Source: Flavobacterium sp. 270 (lineage in GTDB: Bacteria > Bacteroidota > Bacteroidia > Flavobacteriales > Flavobacteriaceae). From it: a DNA stretch of 64,000 nucleotides. The notes beneath the pieces were generated by a model that had not been told where the DNA came from, did no database searches, and was given only the letters and a program-made list of their open reading frames with translations. The stretch is from NCBI RefSeq assembly GCF_004368785.1, contig NZ_SODM01000001.1, positions 744,001-808,000 of the forward strand. Reading direction: 5' to 3'. Both the position numbers and the translations under genes were made by a program. This document shows, piece after piece, positions 35,670 through 47,900 of the stretch (the first letter of the stretch is position 1; the number at the start of each line of letters is the position of its first letter).

Positions 35670-35717
35670 TTTCTTATTTATTATGATTTCTTAGACAATT
35701 ATGCCAAAGCAAAATCA

Positions 35718-35733
35718 CACCGAAGTTCCGGTG
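35718..35733 (-). other. Hairpin at the 5' end of the bamD transcript
   Basis: CACCG-GAACTT-CGGTG on the minus strand, within the first nucleotides after the predicted start site. It could protect the mRNA 5' end; no regulatory partner is visible. Confidence 0.4.
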
Positions 35734-35734
35734 G

Positions 35735-35765
35735 CAAATTTAGTTATTAATTTAGCTACTACAAA
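35735..35765 (-). promoter_or_regulatory. Promoter of the bamD operon
   Basis: TTTG (35765-35762), 19 nt, then TAAATTTG (35742-35735). Both elements and the spacing match the Bacteroidota consensus exactly. The start site would be near 35730. Confidence 0.75.
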
Positions 35766-35803
35766 ATATTTTTTGGTATAATAAAATACCGTCAAATTTA
35801 CTC

Positions 35804-36685
35804 TTATTTAATGCTGTTTTTTACAAATTCGTTCAATCTTTCTGCTAAAGAATCATCTACTGTTACCAATGGCAAACGCACAGTATTCTCAGCAATACCA
35901 AGGGCTTGAAAGATTTGCTTGATTCCTGCTGGGTTTCCCTGCTCAAAAATCATATCAATACAATCAGAAAAAAAGTATTGTGTTTTAAATGCTTCATTTA
36001 CTTTTCTATTCAATCCTAAACGAATCATTTCTGAAAATTCTTTCGGAAAACCTTGTCCAATTACAGAAATTACTCCTGCTCCACCGGCTAAAACTATTGG
36101 TAAAGCGATCATATCGTCTCCAGAAATTACAAGAAAATCTTTTGGTGCATTTTTTATAATCTGTAAAGCCTGCGCCATATCTCCTGCTGCTTCTTTGATA
36201 GCTACAATATTTTTAAAGTCATTTGCCAGACGTACTACCGTTGATGGCAACATGTTACTGGCTGTTCTTCCCGGAACATTGTATAAAATTACAGGAATTG
36301 GAGATGCTTCTGCAATGGCTTTAAAATGCTGATAAATCCCTTCTTGCGTTGGTTTATTGTAATATGGTGAAACAGAAAGTATAGCATCAAAAGCGCTAAA
36401 ATCTCCTGTCTTTAATTCTTCTACAATCTGCATAGTATTATTACCGCCAACACCAAGTACTAAAGGTAATCTTCCTTTATTTACATCAATAACTGTGGTG
36501 ATAACTAATTCTTTTTCGGCTTGTGTAAGGGTGGCATTTTCTGCTGTTGTACCCATAACTACAAGATATTCAATCCCGCCGTCTATCGAAAAATTAACGA
36601 TACGCTGTAAAGCCTCGACGTCTACTGAAAAATCTTTTTTAAATGGGGTTACAAGTGCAACACCAGTTCCTATTAATGATTGCAT
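35804..36685 (-). CDS. dapA: 4-hydroxy-tetrahydrodipicolinate synthase
   Basis: Condenses pyruvate and aspartate semialdehyde at the entry to lysine and diaminopimelate synthesis. 293 aa, the normal size. TIM-barrel enzyme with [12 protein letters not shown] near 44-55, the catalytic Tyr in [10 protein letters not shown] near 130-139, and the Schiff-base lysine in [12 protein letters not shown] near 160-171. GISG-type phosphate loop appears as [13 protein letters not shown]. It is preceded by the DUF6913-like gene after 14 nt, so the two are probably co-transcribed. Confidence 0.97.
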   Translation of the reverse strand: MQSLIGTGVALVTPFKKDFSVDVEALQRIVNFSIDGGIEYLVVMGTTAENATLTQAEKELVITTVIDVNKGRLPLVLGVGGNNTMQIVEELKTGDFSAFDAILSVSPYYNKPTQEGIYQHFKAIAEASPIPVILYNVPGRTASNMLPSTVVRLANDFKNIVAIKEAAGDMAQALQIIKNAPKDFLVISGDDMIALPIVLAGGAGVISVIGQGFPKEFSEMIRLGLNRKVNEAFKTQYFFSDCIDMIFEQGNPAGIKQIFQALGIAENTVRLPLVTVDDSLAERLNEFVKNSIK

Positions 36686-36699
36686 ATTCTATTTTATAA

Positions 36700-37212
36700 T
36701 TATTTTATATTTTTTAAATACTTAAACAGTTCTTTAACGAAAAGTTTATAGTTTTCTATATCAGTATTAATCATCCAACGATTTAAATTTTTATCTACTG
36801 ATGAAAATCCTACCTTAAATTTAGCTTTTGATTTTTGCGTTACAAGCATTAAAATTGCTTTTTCTGCATCATAATAACTTATCAAAAGATCAAATTCTGT
36901 ATTGACAAATTCTTCTAGAAAATCTTCTGTTATTTCTCCTTTCCAATCGATTGCTTTTTTATCAAAAGTTGGTCTTGAGTAGACTTTTTTCTTTTCTAAT
37001 TTGCCTCTGTATACAGCAATTTTAACACTTTCGGGAGCTATTCCCTGTTGTATTAGTGTTTCGATTAGTTTTTCTGAATGCTGAAATTTTGTTTCATCTA
37101 TCAATAAACCAATTGTTTGAACATTGCTTGTAAAGACTTCGCTTTTTATATTATTGAGGTTTTTATTTAATGTTTTTTTTACAAAAAACTCCTTTATATA
37201 ATTTAAAAACAT
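36700..37212 (-). CDS. DUF6913-like protein
   Basis: 170 aa, no signal peptide. The visible pattern is an alpha/beta fold: VQTIGLLIDETKFQHSEKLIETLIQQG, SVKIAVYRGKLEKKKVYSRPTFDKKAIDW, and EFDLLISYYDAEKAILMLVTQKSKAKFKVGF (quoted in parts below twenty each: FDLLISYYDAEKAILMLV). I believe this is the DUF6913 family, which accompanies dapA in Flavobacteriaceae; no function is established. It is the first gene of a pair with dapA. Confidence 0.75.
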   Translation of the reverse strand: MFLNYIKEFFVKKTLNKNLNNIKSEVFTSNVQTIGLLIDETKFQHSEKLIETLIQQGIAPESVKIAVYRGKLEKKKVYSRPTFDKKAIDWKGEITEDFLEEFVNTEFDLLISYYDAEKAILMLVTQKSKAKFKVGFSSVDKNLNRWMINTDIENYKLFVKELFKYLKNIK

Positions 37213-37214
37213 AG

Positions 37215-37222
37215 TACTTTTG
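37215..37222 (+). promoter_or_regulatory. -7 element TACTTTTG upstream of the nucleotidase C-domain gene
   Basis: Exact TAnnTTTG match 38 bp before the ATG at 37260. It lies at the divergent start of the DUF6913-like gene. No clear -33 element is visible. Confidence 0.45.
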
Positions 37223-37259
37223 CCAGATTACAAAATTAATTATTTAAGTCGCATTTAAG

Positions 37260-38039
37260 ATGGTAAAACTAAAAAAGTATAACGGATTTTTAAAACTTTT
37301 TGTTATATTCTTAACACTTTTTTTTACAGTTTCCTGTAGTCAGAAAAATTACAATTTAACGAAGATAGAAGGAAAGCAACTTCCGATATCAGAAAAGACA
37401 AATGAAACTCCGGAAATTGAAAAATTTATTAAGCCCTATCGTGACCATATTAATAGAGATTTAGATAGTGTTCTGGCATATTGTCCTGAAACACTGGACA
37501 AAAGCACTGGAAAATGGCAAACGAGTATTGGAAACTTATTGGCAGATGTCTGCGTACAAAGAGGAAATATTGTTTTTAAAGCCCGCGAAAACAAAACTAT
37601 AGATTTATGTCTTTTAAATCATGGCGGTATTCGTGCTATCCTGCCAAAAGGAAATGTAACTAGCAGAACTGCTTTTGAAATTATGCCTTTTGAAAACAAT
37701 TTAGTTGTTCTTGCTATGAAAGGACAGCAAATTGAAGATATAGCTGCTTATATTATTAAGGAGAAAAAACCGCAGCCATTATCTGGAATGACTTTTACAA
37801 TTACGAAAGCTAATACGGCAAAAAATATTCTGGTTCAGGGAAAACCTCTTGACATCAACAAAATTTACTATGTTGCCACAAACGATTATCTGGCTAATGG
37901 CGGTGACAACATGAGTTTCTTTGCCAAAAATGTTCAGAAATTTGATTTAAACTATAAACTTCGAAATGTGTTGATTGATTATTTTAAAGAGGTTGACACG
38001 ATTCCGGTAACAAAAGATATTAGAATTACAGAAGAATAA
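37260..38039 (+). CDS. 5'-nucleotidase C-terminal domain lipoprotein
   Basis: 259 aa lipoprotein (LFFTVSCSQK, acylated Cys26) made of only the substrate-binding C-terminal half of UshA-type 5'-nucleotidases. Diagnostic parts are WQTSIGNLLADVCVQRGN, LCLLNHGGIRAILPKG, FEIMPFENNLVVLAMKG, and YYVATNDYLANGGDNMSFF. The catalytic metallophosphatase half is encoded separately just downstream (38172). The two proteins may form one enzyme at the cell envelope, with the usual domain order reversed in the genes. Activity of this part alone is not expected, because the two-metal centre is absent. Confidence 0.9.
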   Translation: MVKLKKYNGFLKLFVIFLTLFFTVSCSQKNYNLTKIEGKQLPISEKTNETPEIEKFIKPYRDHINRDLDSVLAYCPETLDKSTGKWQTSIGNLLADVCVQRGNIVFKARENKTIDLCLLNHGGIRAILPKGNVTSRTAFEIMPFENNLVVLAMKGQQIEDIAAYIIKEKKPQPLSGMTFTITKANTAKNILVQGKPLDINKIYYVATNDYLANGGDNMSFFAKNVQKFDLNYKLRNVLIDYFKEVDTIPVTKDIRITEE

Positions 38040-38043
38040 AAAA

Positions 38044-38131
38044 GTTTGCTACGAATTACACAAATTTACACGAATTAATGTTTTCGTTTGACACGAAAAA
38101 AATTAGCGAAATTTGTGAAATTCGTGGCAAA
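38044..38131. repeat. Imperfect inverted repeat between the split nucleotidase genes
   Basis: Left TTTGCTACGAATTACACAAA and right TTTGTGAAATTCGTGGCAAA pair with few mismatches. It belongs to the same word family as the repeat at 14862. Confidence 0.65.
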
Positions 38132-38171
38132 AAAGCACCCAATTATATAGTTTCCGCAAAAAATATACAAA

Positions 38172-39069
38172 ATGAAAAGAAGAGATTTTATCGAAAAAAC
38201 AGCTGCAAGTACTGCCTTATTAAGTTTAGGTTTGTCTTTGAGCAGTTTTGGAACTGAAGATATTAAACATTTAACCATTCTACATACAAACGATGTTCAC
38301 AGCCATATTGATCCTTTTCCGGCTGATGATCCGCGTAATCCAAATCAAGGCGGTGTTTCGCGTCGTGCAGCTTTAATTGAAAGTATCCGTAAAGAAAACC
38401 CAAATGTACTTTTGCTTGATGCGGGTGACATTTTTCAGGGAACTCCGTATTTTAACTATTACGGCGGAGAACTTGAGTTTAAGTTAATGAGCATGATGAA
38501 GTATGATGCTTCTACTATTGGAAATCATGATTTTGATAATGGTCTTGATGGTTTGTATGCGCAAATGCCTCATGCCACTTTTGAGTTCATTAATTCTAAT
38601 TATGATTTTAAAAATACCGTGATGAACGGGCTTGTAAAACCGTATAAGATTTTTAATAAAAACGGTATTAAGGTTGGTGTTTTTGGTGTTGGTATCGAGC
38701 TTGCTGGTTTGGTTGACAAACAAATGTATAAGGAAACAGTTTATAACGATCCTGTAGAAATTGCTCAGGAAATGACTCAATTATTGAAAAAACAGGAAAA
38801 ATGCGACTTGGTTATCTGCCTTTCTCATTTGGGTTATAAATATAAAGATGATGAGAAGAAAATTTCTGATTTGAAATTTGCAGCATTAACTCAGGATATT
38901 GATTTGATTATTGGCGGCCACACCCATACATTTTTGGACAAACCAACTGTTTTAAAAAACAAAGCCAATCAGGATGTACTAGTAAACCAAGTTGGATGTT
39001 ACGGTATAAATTTAGGCCGAATTGATTTTTATTTCGACAAGGATAAAGCACACACGAATCAAGGTAAAT

Positions 39070-39083
<14 letters not shown>
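38172..39083 (+). CDS. Metallophosphatase half of a 5'-nucleotidase
   Basis: 303 aa calcineurin-like phosphoesterase domain. All metal motifs are present: ILHTNDVHSHIDPF, LLDAGDIFQGTPYF, TIGNHDFDNGLDG, VICLSHLGYK, and IIGGHTHTF. The N-terminus MKRRDFIEKTAASTALLSLG resembles a Tat-type signal with KRRDF. It ends after the catalytic domain, where a typical UshA continues for another 250 residues; that part is the gene just upstream. Probable role: hydrolysis of nucleotides outside the cytoplasm. The 3' end overlaps the convergent gene by 14 bp. Confidence 0.92.
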
Positions 39084-41848
<2,765 letters not shown>

Positions 41849-41859
41849 TTAAAAAATCA

Positions 41860-41893
41860 AAAATCAAGCTGTAAATTCATACAGCCTGATTTT
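41860..41893 (-). terminator. Terminator of the adhesin operon
   Basis: Hairpin of AAATCA and GCTGTA arms with their complements (one A-C bulge pair), then a T-rich run on the minus strand. It follows the OmpA-family gene by about 110 nt. Confidence 0.7.
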
Positions 41894-42002
41894 CTTCTTG
41901 TCCATCATTCTTAAAAAAGAATTAAGAAAAACCAACTTCCAATGGTTTCTTGGTTTTATATTTAAGCTCTGATAATCAAATTATTAAAACTCAAATATAA
42001 AA

Positions 42003-43937
42003 CTATTTTTGGATAATGATAAAGTCGGAACGTCGGTTTAACAAATGCTCTTCTTCGGTACATTTTACGCCGTTTTTACATTTGTTTATTAATCGACTTT
42101 CTCCATAACCAATAGCGCTTTCAATTCTTGAAGCATCAATATCCTGCGAAATAATATAATCGCGTGTAGATTTGGCTCTGTTGTCTGAAAGTTTTAGGTT
42201 GTAAGCGTCTTTTCCTCTTGAATCTGTGTGTGATTCAATTTTGATTCTGATGTTTGGAAATTTTTTCATGATAAAAACTACTTTGGTCAATTCTTCGATT
42301 GCCAAAGGTGTAATATCATATTTGTCGTAATCAAAATAAATTGGGTTTACATCTACTTTTTCTACTCCTTTTTTCTTCACAACCAAATCGTCGTAATTGC
42401 TAAGTTCAAAGTTGATGTCTTTTACTTCGCCTTCATTTTCAGTTCCAGTTTCAACTGTTCTTTCATCACTGCTGTAATTTGGTTTTGCGGCGATCATTTT
42501 AACTACTTTTCCGCACGGAACTACTATCGCATATTTCCCTTCATAATTGGTTTTTGTTTCGCCAAGAACTTCACTATAAGAATTATATGCCATAACTACA
42601 ACATCTGTAAGCGGCAGTTTCGATTTTCTGTCTAATGCCATTCCCGAAATATTCTGATTGCAGACTGGTTTTCCTTTTACAAAAGAATAAATGTCATCGT
42701 CGCCTTTTCCTCCTGCTCTGTTGGAAGAAACATATCCATATACACCTGCTTTATCGAGTACAAAAGAAAAATCATCTTTGTTACTGTTTATAGGCGCACC
42801 TAAATTGCGTGGAGTCGAGAAAGATCCGTCAGACATCATTGTACTTTCGTACACATCTAAATCTCCCCAGCCGTAATGTCCATCTGAAGAAAAATAAAGT
42901 ACTCCGTTTCTGAAAAAAGGGAAAACTTCATTACCAAAAGTATTAATTTTTGGTCCCAAATTTACTGGCGAGCTCATCGTTCCGTCGGCTGCAATTTTTG
43001 CGTAATACAAATCTGTTTCGCCATAACCGCCCGGCATATCAGAGGCAAAGAAAAGCCATCTTCCGTCTTCACTTAAATAAGGATGTCCTACAGAATATTC
43101 GTCACTGTCGAAAGCTACTTTTTGCGGATTTTCTAATTTATTATTTACGATGTCGCCTTTGATGATCTGAAAATTATTGATTTTGTTTTCATCTACAACC
43201 AATTTATTTTTCTTCACAATATTGGTCGAATAGTAAATCGTTTTTCCGCTGCTGTCAAAAGATGCCGTTGCTTCGTGGTATTTGGTCATTACATTGGCTA
43301 AAAACAATGTTTCGTTGAACAAACTTCCGTCGGCAGGATTTCTTTCGGCCAAATACAGATTTAGAAAAGGCTGATTGTTCCAGGTGTATAACTTTTCGCT
43401 GAATTTTGTAGTATCTCTTGCGGATGTAAATACTATTTTATCCATGAAATAAGTGGCACCAAAATCAGATTTACTGGTATTAATATCTAAATTTTTAATG
43501 GTATAAAGAGATTTTGCTTTTGCCAGACTGTCCATTTGTGCTTTTTGCGCAACGTATCGATTGACTTCTTTTTGATCTCCTTTTTTCGTTAAATATTCTT
43601 TTGTAACTCTATCTGCTTCATCATAATCCATAACGGCTTTCATGGATTGAATGTAGCGTAAATAGTAAATATCGGTTAAATTATTGCCTTGTGCTTCATA
43701 TAATTTTCTATACCATTTTAGCGCATTTTGCGAATCTGAAATAAAATAATACGAGTCGGCAGCATTTTTTAACGTTTGAGTCGATGGGCTTTTTATGTTT
43801 TGTAAAATTTCCTCGTATGCTTTTGAAGCATCTGCGTAGGAATAATTTTTAAACAAAGCGTCGGCTTTTTTTAAATTAGTCTGAGCATAACTAAATGTAA
43901 AACTCACGACTAAACTTAGGATATACAATTTTTTCAT
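42003..43937 (-). CDS. OmpA-family protein of the adhesin locus
   Basis: 644 aa with signal peptide MKKLYILSLVVSFTFSYAQ. A TPR-like helical part (about 25-140) is followed by WD40-like PD40 strands (FTSARDTTKF, GRWLFFASDMPGGYGETDLYYAKI, VLYFSSDGHYGWGDLDVY, in parts), a carboxypeptidase regulatory-like sandwich near 430-510, and a C-terminal OmpA domain (PIYFDYDKYDITPLAIEEL, HTDSRGKDAYNLKLSDNRA). The OmpA part binds peptidoglycan. This layout matches the PorE-type proteins linked to the type IX system and SprF-like loci. It is the last gene of the adhesin-porP-ompA transcript. Confidence 0.88.
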   Translation of the reverse strand: MKKLYILSLVVSFTFSYAQTNLKKADALFKNYSYADASKAYEEILQNIKSPSTQTLKNAADSYYFISDSQNALKWYRKLYEAQGNNLTDIYYLRYIQSMKAVMDYDEADRVTKEYLTKKGDQKEVNRYVAQKAQMDSLAKAKSLYTIKNLDINTSKSDFGATYFMDKIVFTSARDTTKFSEKLYTWNNQPFLNLYLAERNPADGSLFNETLFLANVMTKYHEATASFDSSGKTIYYSTNIVKKNKLVVDENKINNFQIIKGDIVNNKLENPQKVAFDSDEYSVGHPYLSEDGRWLFFASDMPGGYGETDLYYAKIAADGTMSSPVNLGPKINTFGNEVFPFFRNGVLYFSSDGHYGWGDLDVYESTMMSDGSFSTPRNLGAPINSNKDDFSFVLDKAGVYGYVSSNRAGGKGDDDIYSFVKGKPVCNQNISGMALDRKSKLPLTDVVVMAYNSYSEVLGETKTNYEGKYAIVVPCGKVVKMIAAKPNYSSDERTVETGTENEGEVKDINFELSNYDDLVVKKKGVEKVDVNPIYFDYDKYDITPLAIEELTKVVFIMKKFPNIRIKIESHTDSRGKDAYNLKLSDNRAKSTRDYIISQDIDASRIESAIGYGESRLINKCKNGVKCTEEEHLLNRRSDFIIIQK

Positions 43938-43948
43938 AGGTTTTAGAT

Positions 43949-44881
43949 TTAGAAGAATCGAGGAGATTTAATTTTGTCTTGACTTTTAATGAACTGATAA
44001 CGAAGGATGATTTCGTGTGAACCATCGTTGTATTTGTTCAATTCGCTTACGGTATAATCGAAAGCGTATCCGATGTAGAAACTTTTTGATATTTGGAAAC
44101 CTGCCAATATACTAACAGAATCATCTGTTCTGTAGGCACCTCCAATTACAAATTTTTCTGCGATCATAAAATTCGCCGATACATCAGCAGAAAGTGGTGC
44201 TCCACTTACTGCTTTTACTAAAAATGCCGGTTTGAATTTTAAATTCGGACTTAAGTCAAAAACATAACCTCCCATTAAAAAATAATGCATACGCTCATAA
44301 TCTACAGATTCCTGAACATCATCGTAATAATCGTTTTGAATGAAGTTTGGAATTGAGGCTCCTATATACCATTTGTCTGTGTAGTAATAGATACCTGCTC
44401 CAACTGCTAATTTCATCTGATTATCAATGTTTTGATTTAACAAAACATCATTATTATTATAATATCTTCCTTTACTCCAATCTATGTTTAACATTCTCAT
44501 TCCTGCTTTTAGACCAAATGCTAATCTTTTTTCATAACCTAGAGGTACTGAATAAGAGAAGTTTCCGTCAAGATAGAGTTCGTTTGATGGACCAATTTTG
44601 TCGTTTACGACGCTTAATCCTAAACCAACTTTCTCGTTTCTAAGCGGTGACTGAATAGAAAACGATTGTGTCTGCGGCGCACCAGAAATTCCAACCCATT
44701 GAGAACGGTGGAGTAATGTTGCTTCTAAATTGCCGGTAGACCCAGCATAAGCTGGATTTACCGCCATTGTATTGTACATATATTGTGTGTACTGTGGATC
44801 TTGCTGTGCACTGGCACAAACCGTGATAAAAGAACATATTAGAATGAAATATGTTTCTATTGATTTTATATATAGTTTCAT
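43949..44881 (-). CDS. PorP/SprF family outer membrane protein
   Basis: 310 aa with a Sec signal peptide ending in ITVCASAQ. The diagnostic N-terminal motif is QQDPQYTQYMYNTMAVNPAYAGSTG, followed by strands of an outer membrane barrel and the ending IILRYQFIK. SprF-type proteins are needed for secretion or surface attachment of one large type B substrate, here the giant adhesin encoded 44 nt upstream. This is the partner relation seen in F. johnsoniae SprB/SprF; the specific pairing here is inference from gene order. The OmpA-family gene follows after 11 nt. Confidence 0.93.
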   Translation of the reverse strand: MKLYIKSIETYFILICSFITVCASAQQDPQYTQYMYNTMAVNPAYAGSTGNLEATLLHRSQWVGISGAPQTQSFSIQSPLRNEKVGLGLSVVNDKIGPSNELYLDGNFSYSVPLGYEKRLAFGLKAGMRMLNIDWSKGRYYNNNDVLLNQNIDNQMKLAVGAGIYYYTDKWYIGASIPNFIQNDYYDDVQESVDYERMHYFLMGGYVFDLSPNLKFKPAFLVKAVSGAPLSADVSANFMIAEKFVIGGAYRTDDSVSILAGFQISKSFYIGYAFDYTVSELNKYNDGSHEIILRYQFIKSQDKIKSPRFF

Positions 44882-44925
44882 AACGATACTTATTTAGTTA
44901 ATTAAATTAGATGATTAATAGAAGC

Positions 44926-47900
44926 TTATCTCATAATAGATAACCAGCCTTTTTTAACCGTTCCATCTCCAATGGTTATCACATAAAAATAAGTACCTGT
45001 TGGCAGCATATCTCCTCTATTAACAACTCCGGAAACATTGGCTGTTCCGTCCCAATCGTTTTCATAATGTACTTTGCTGTATACTAATGCACCGTATCTG
45101 TTATAAACTTTCAACTCGTTATTTGGATGTGTTTCGATACAGTCGATTCTGAACAAGTCGTTGGCTCCGTCATTATTTGGAGTAAACTCATTGTAAACTG
45201 TTAAACATATTGGTTCAACAGAAGCCGAAGCTGAATTGTTTGATGCATCAACATCTAATGGAGTTGAGATTTCTACAGTTGCCACATTTAGATAATTACC
45301 GCTTGGTAATACTTCAGCCACAATGGTTAACGTAACACTTTGTCCAGCATTTAAAGTTGGAATTGTCCAAAGCTGTGTTCCGTTATCGTATGTTCCTAAA
45401 GTTGTAGAAGCACTTATTAAATCATAACCACTAGGCAATAAATCACTAACTATTGTATTAATAAAACTACCTTCTCCAACATTGTTTACTGTTACAGTAA
45501 AGGTTACATGATCACCAAAATTAGGTGTCGGATTGTCTACTGTATTGGTAATTGTTAGATCAGAACATGTAGCAACGGTAACGTTTAATGTTTTAGTCGT
45601 TGTTTCGTCGCAGGTGTTAACGTAAGTAACTTTAACTGTACCTGGACCAATATCAGACCATGAAACTGTTACAGATCCGTCTGCGTTTCCGCCTCCAGAA
45701 GTAATGGTTCCGTTGGTAACTGACCAAACATAATTTGATTTTCCGTTTGCTATTGAATAAGTCACTCCTTGGAAAACACATGGTGTATTATCTGTAGAAG
45801 TAAGCTGTACTAAAGCATCGTTTTCAAAAGCAATTGTTATTGCTAATCTTGCCGCGCTGTCACAACCATTTGTTGTATTGCTTAAAGCTCCTGCATAATA
45901 TGTTCCAGCTACAAGTGGCGTATTTGCCGCTAATGCTGTTCCTCCAGTTGCAGCAGAATAGAATACTACATTTGGCTCATTTACCAATATATTCGCTATT
46001 GTTGGTATTTTTGATAAACAGAATGTTTGTGTTGTTCTAGGTGTTGTAACAGTACCCGGAGTATTAACAATTACATTGACTGCTAATCTTACTGGATTTT
46101 CACATCCTATTGCACTTGAAACTGCACCGTAATAAGTACCAGTTGCTAAAACTGTTGCTGATGGAAGTGCTGTTCCGCCTGTTGCTGTTGTATACCAAAT
46201 TACATTTGCTTCATTTACCTGAATATTACCAACTATTGGCGCATTTAGCGTACAGAAGTTTTGAGTAGCTGCATTTGTAGTTGGTGTTGCACTTGGGTTA
46301 ACAACTGTAACATTTACTTGTAAACGTGTTGTGCTTTCACAACTTGTCAGCGGATCTATAATGTTTCCATAATAAACTCCTGTTGTTAATGCTGTTGTTG
46401 CAGGAATTGCTGTTCCGCCAGTTGCTGTACTGTACCAAACTACATTGGTTTGATTTACCTGAATACTTGCAATTGTTGGTGCATTTACTGAACAGAAAGA
46501 TTGTGATGCATTGTTGGTTGTTGGATTAATTGTGTTTCCAACTGTAACAGTTACCATTAATCTTACTGAACTTTCGCAGCCTGTTACCGGATCTTTTATA
46601 GCGCCATAATAAACTCCTGTTGCTAAAGCTGTTGTTGGAGCAATTATTGTTCCGCCTGTTACAGTAGCATACCATACTACATTCGCTTCGTTTACCTGAA
46701 TATTTGAAACTGTTGGATTTGTTCCTGAACAGAAAACCTGAGTTGCAGCAGTTGTTGTAGGCGTTGCAGGATTAGTTACTGAAATAGTAACAGCTAATCT
46801 TACATTGCTTTGACAACCTGTTGTTGCATCTAATAATGCAGCATAGTAAATTCCATTTGCTAATGCTGTTGTTGCCGGAATCGCTGTTCCGCCTGTTGCA
46901 GTGCTGTACCAAACCACATTTGTTTGATTAGTTTGAATATTTGCCACTGTCGGCGCATTCACTAAACAGAAATCTTGTGTTGTATCTGTTGTAGTTGGCT
47001 TTCCTGGATCGGTTACTGAAATCGTAACGGCTAATCTTACATTGCTTTCACAGTTTGTTACCGCGTCTAATAAAGCAGCATAATAAACTCCGTTTGCTAA
47101 AGCTGTTGTTGGAGCGATTGCTGTTCCACCTGTTGCAGCAGCATACCAAACTACATTGGTTTGATTTACCTGAATGTTTGCAACTGTTGGTGCATTTACT
47201 AAACAGAAATCTTGTGTTGTATCTGTTGTAGTTGGTGTGCCCGGATCGGTTACAGAAATCGTAACGGCTAATCTTATTGAACTTTCGCAATTTGTAACTG
47301 CATCTAATAATGCTGCATAATAAATACCACTTGCTAAAGCTGTTGTCGCTGGAATCGCTGTTCCGCCTGTTGCTGTGCTGTACCAAACTACATTAGTTTC
47401 ATTAGTTTGAATATTCGCAACTGTTGGCGCATTTACTAAACAGAAGTCTTGTGTTGTATCTGTTGTTGTAGGCGTTGCAGGATCGGTTACAGAAATCGTA
47501 ACAGCTAATCTTACATTGCTTTCACATCCCGTTACTGTATCAACTAATGCTGCATAATAAATTCCGCTTGCTAAAGCTGTTGTCGGAGCAATTGCTGTTC
47601 CACCTGTTGCAGAAGCATACCAAACGACATTTGTTTCGTTAGTTTGAATATTGGCAACTGTTGGAGCATTCACTAAACAAAAATCTTGTGTAGTATCTGC
47701 TGTTGTTGGTGTTCCCGGATCATTTATTGTTACGGCTATTGCTAATCTTACAGTGCTTTCGCAGTTTGTTGCTGCATCAAAGATTGCCGCGTAATAGTTT
47801 CCGGTTGCTAAAGCTGTTGTTGTTGGAATTGCTGTTCCGCCTGTTGCAGCGGTGTACCAAACTATTGTTCCTACAGCCGGTGCATCAATTTGAATACTCG

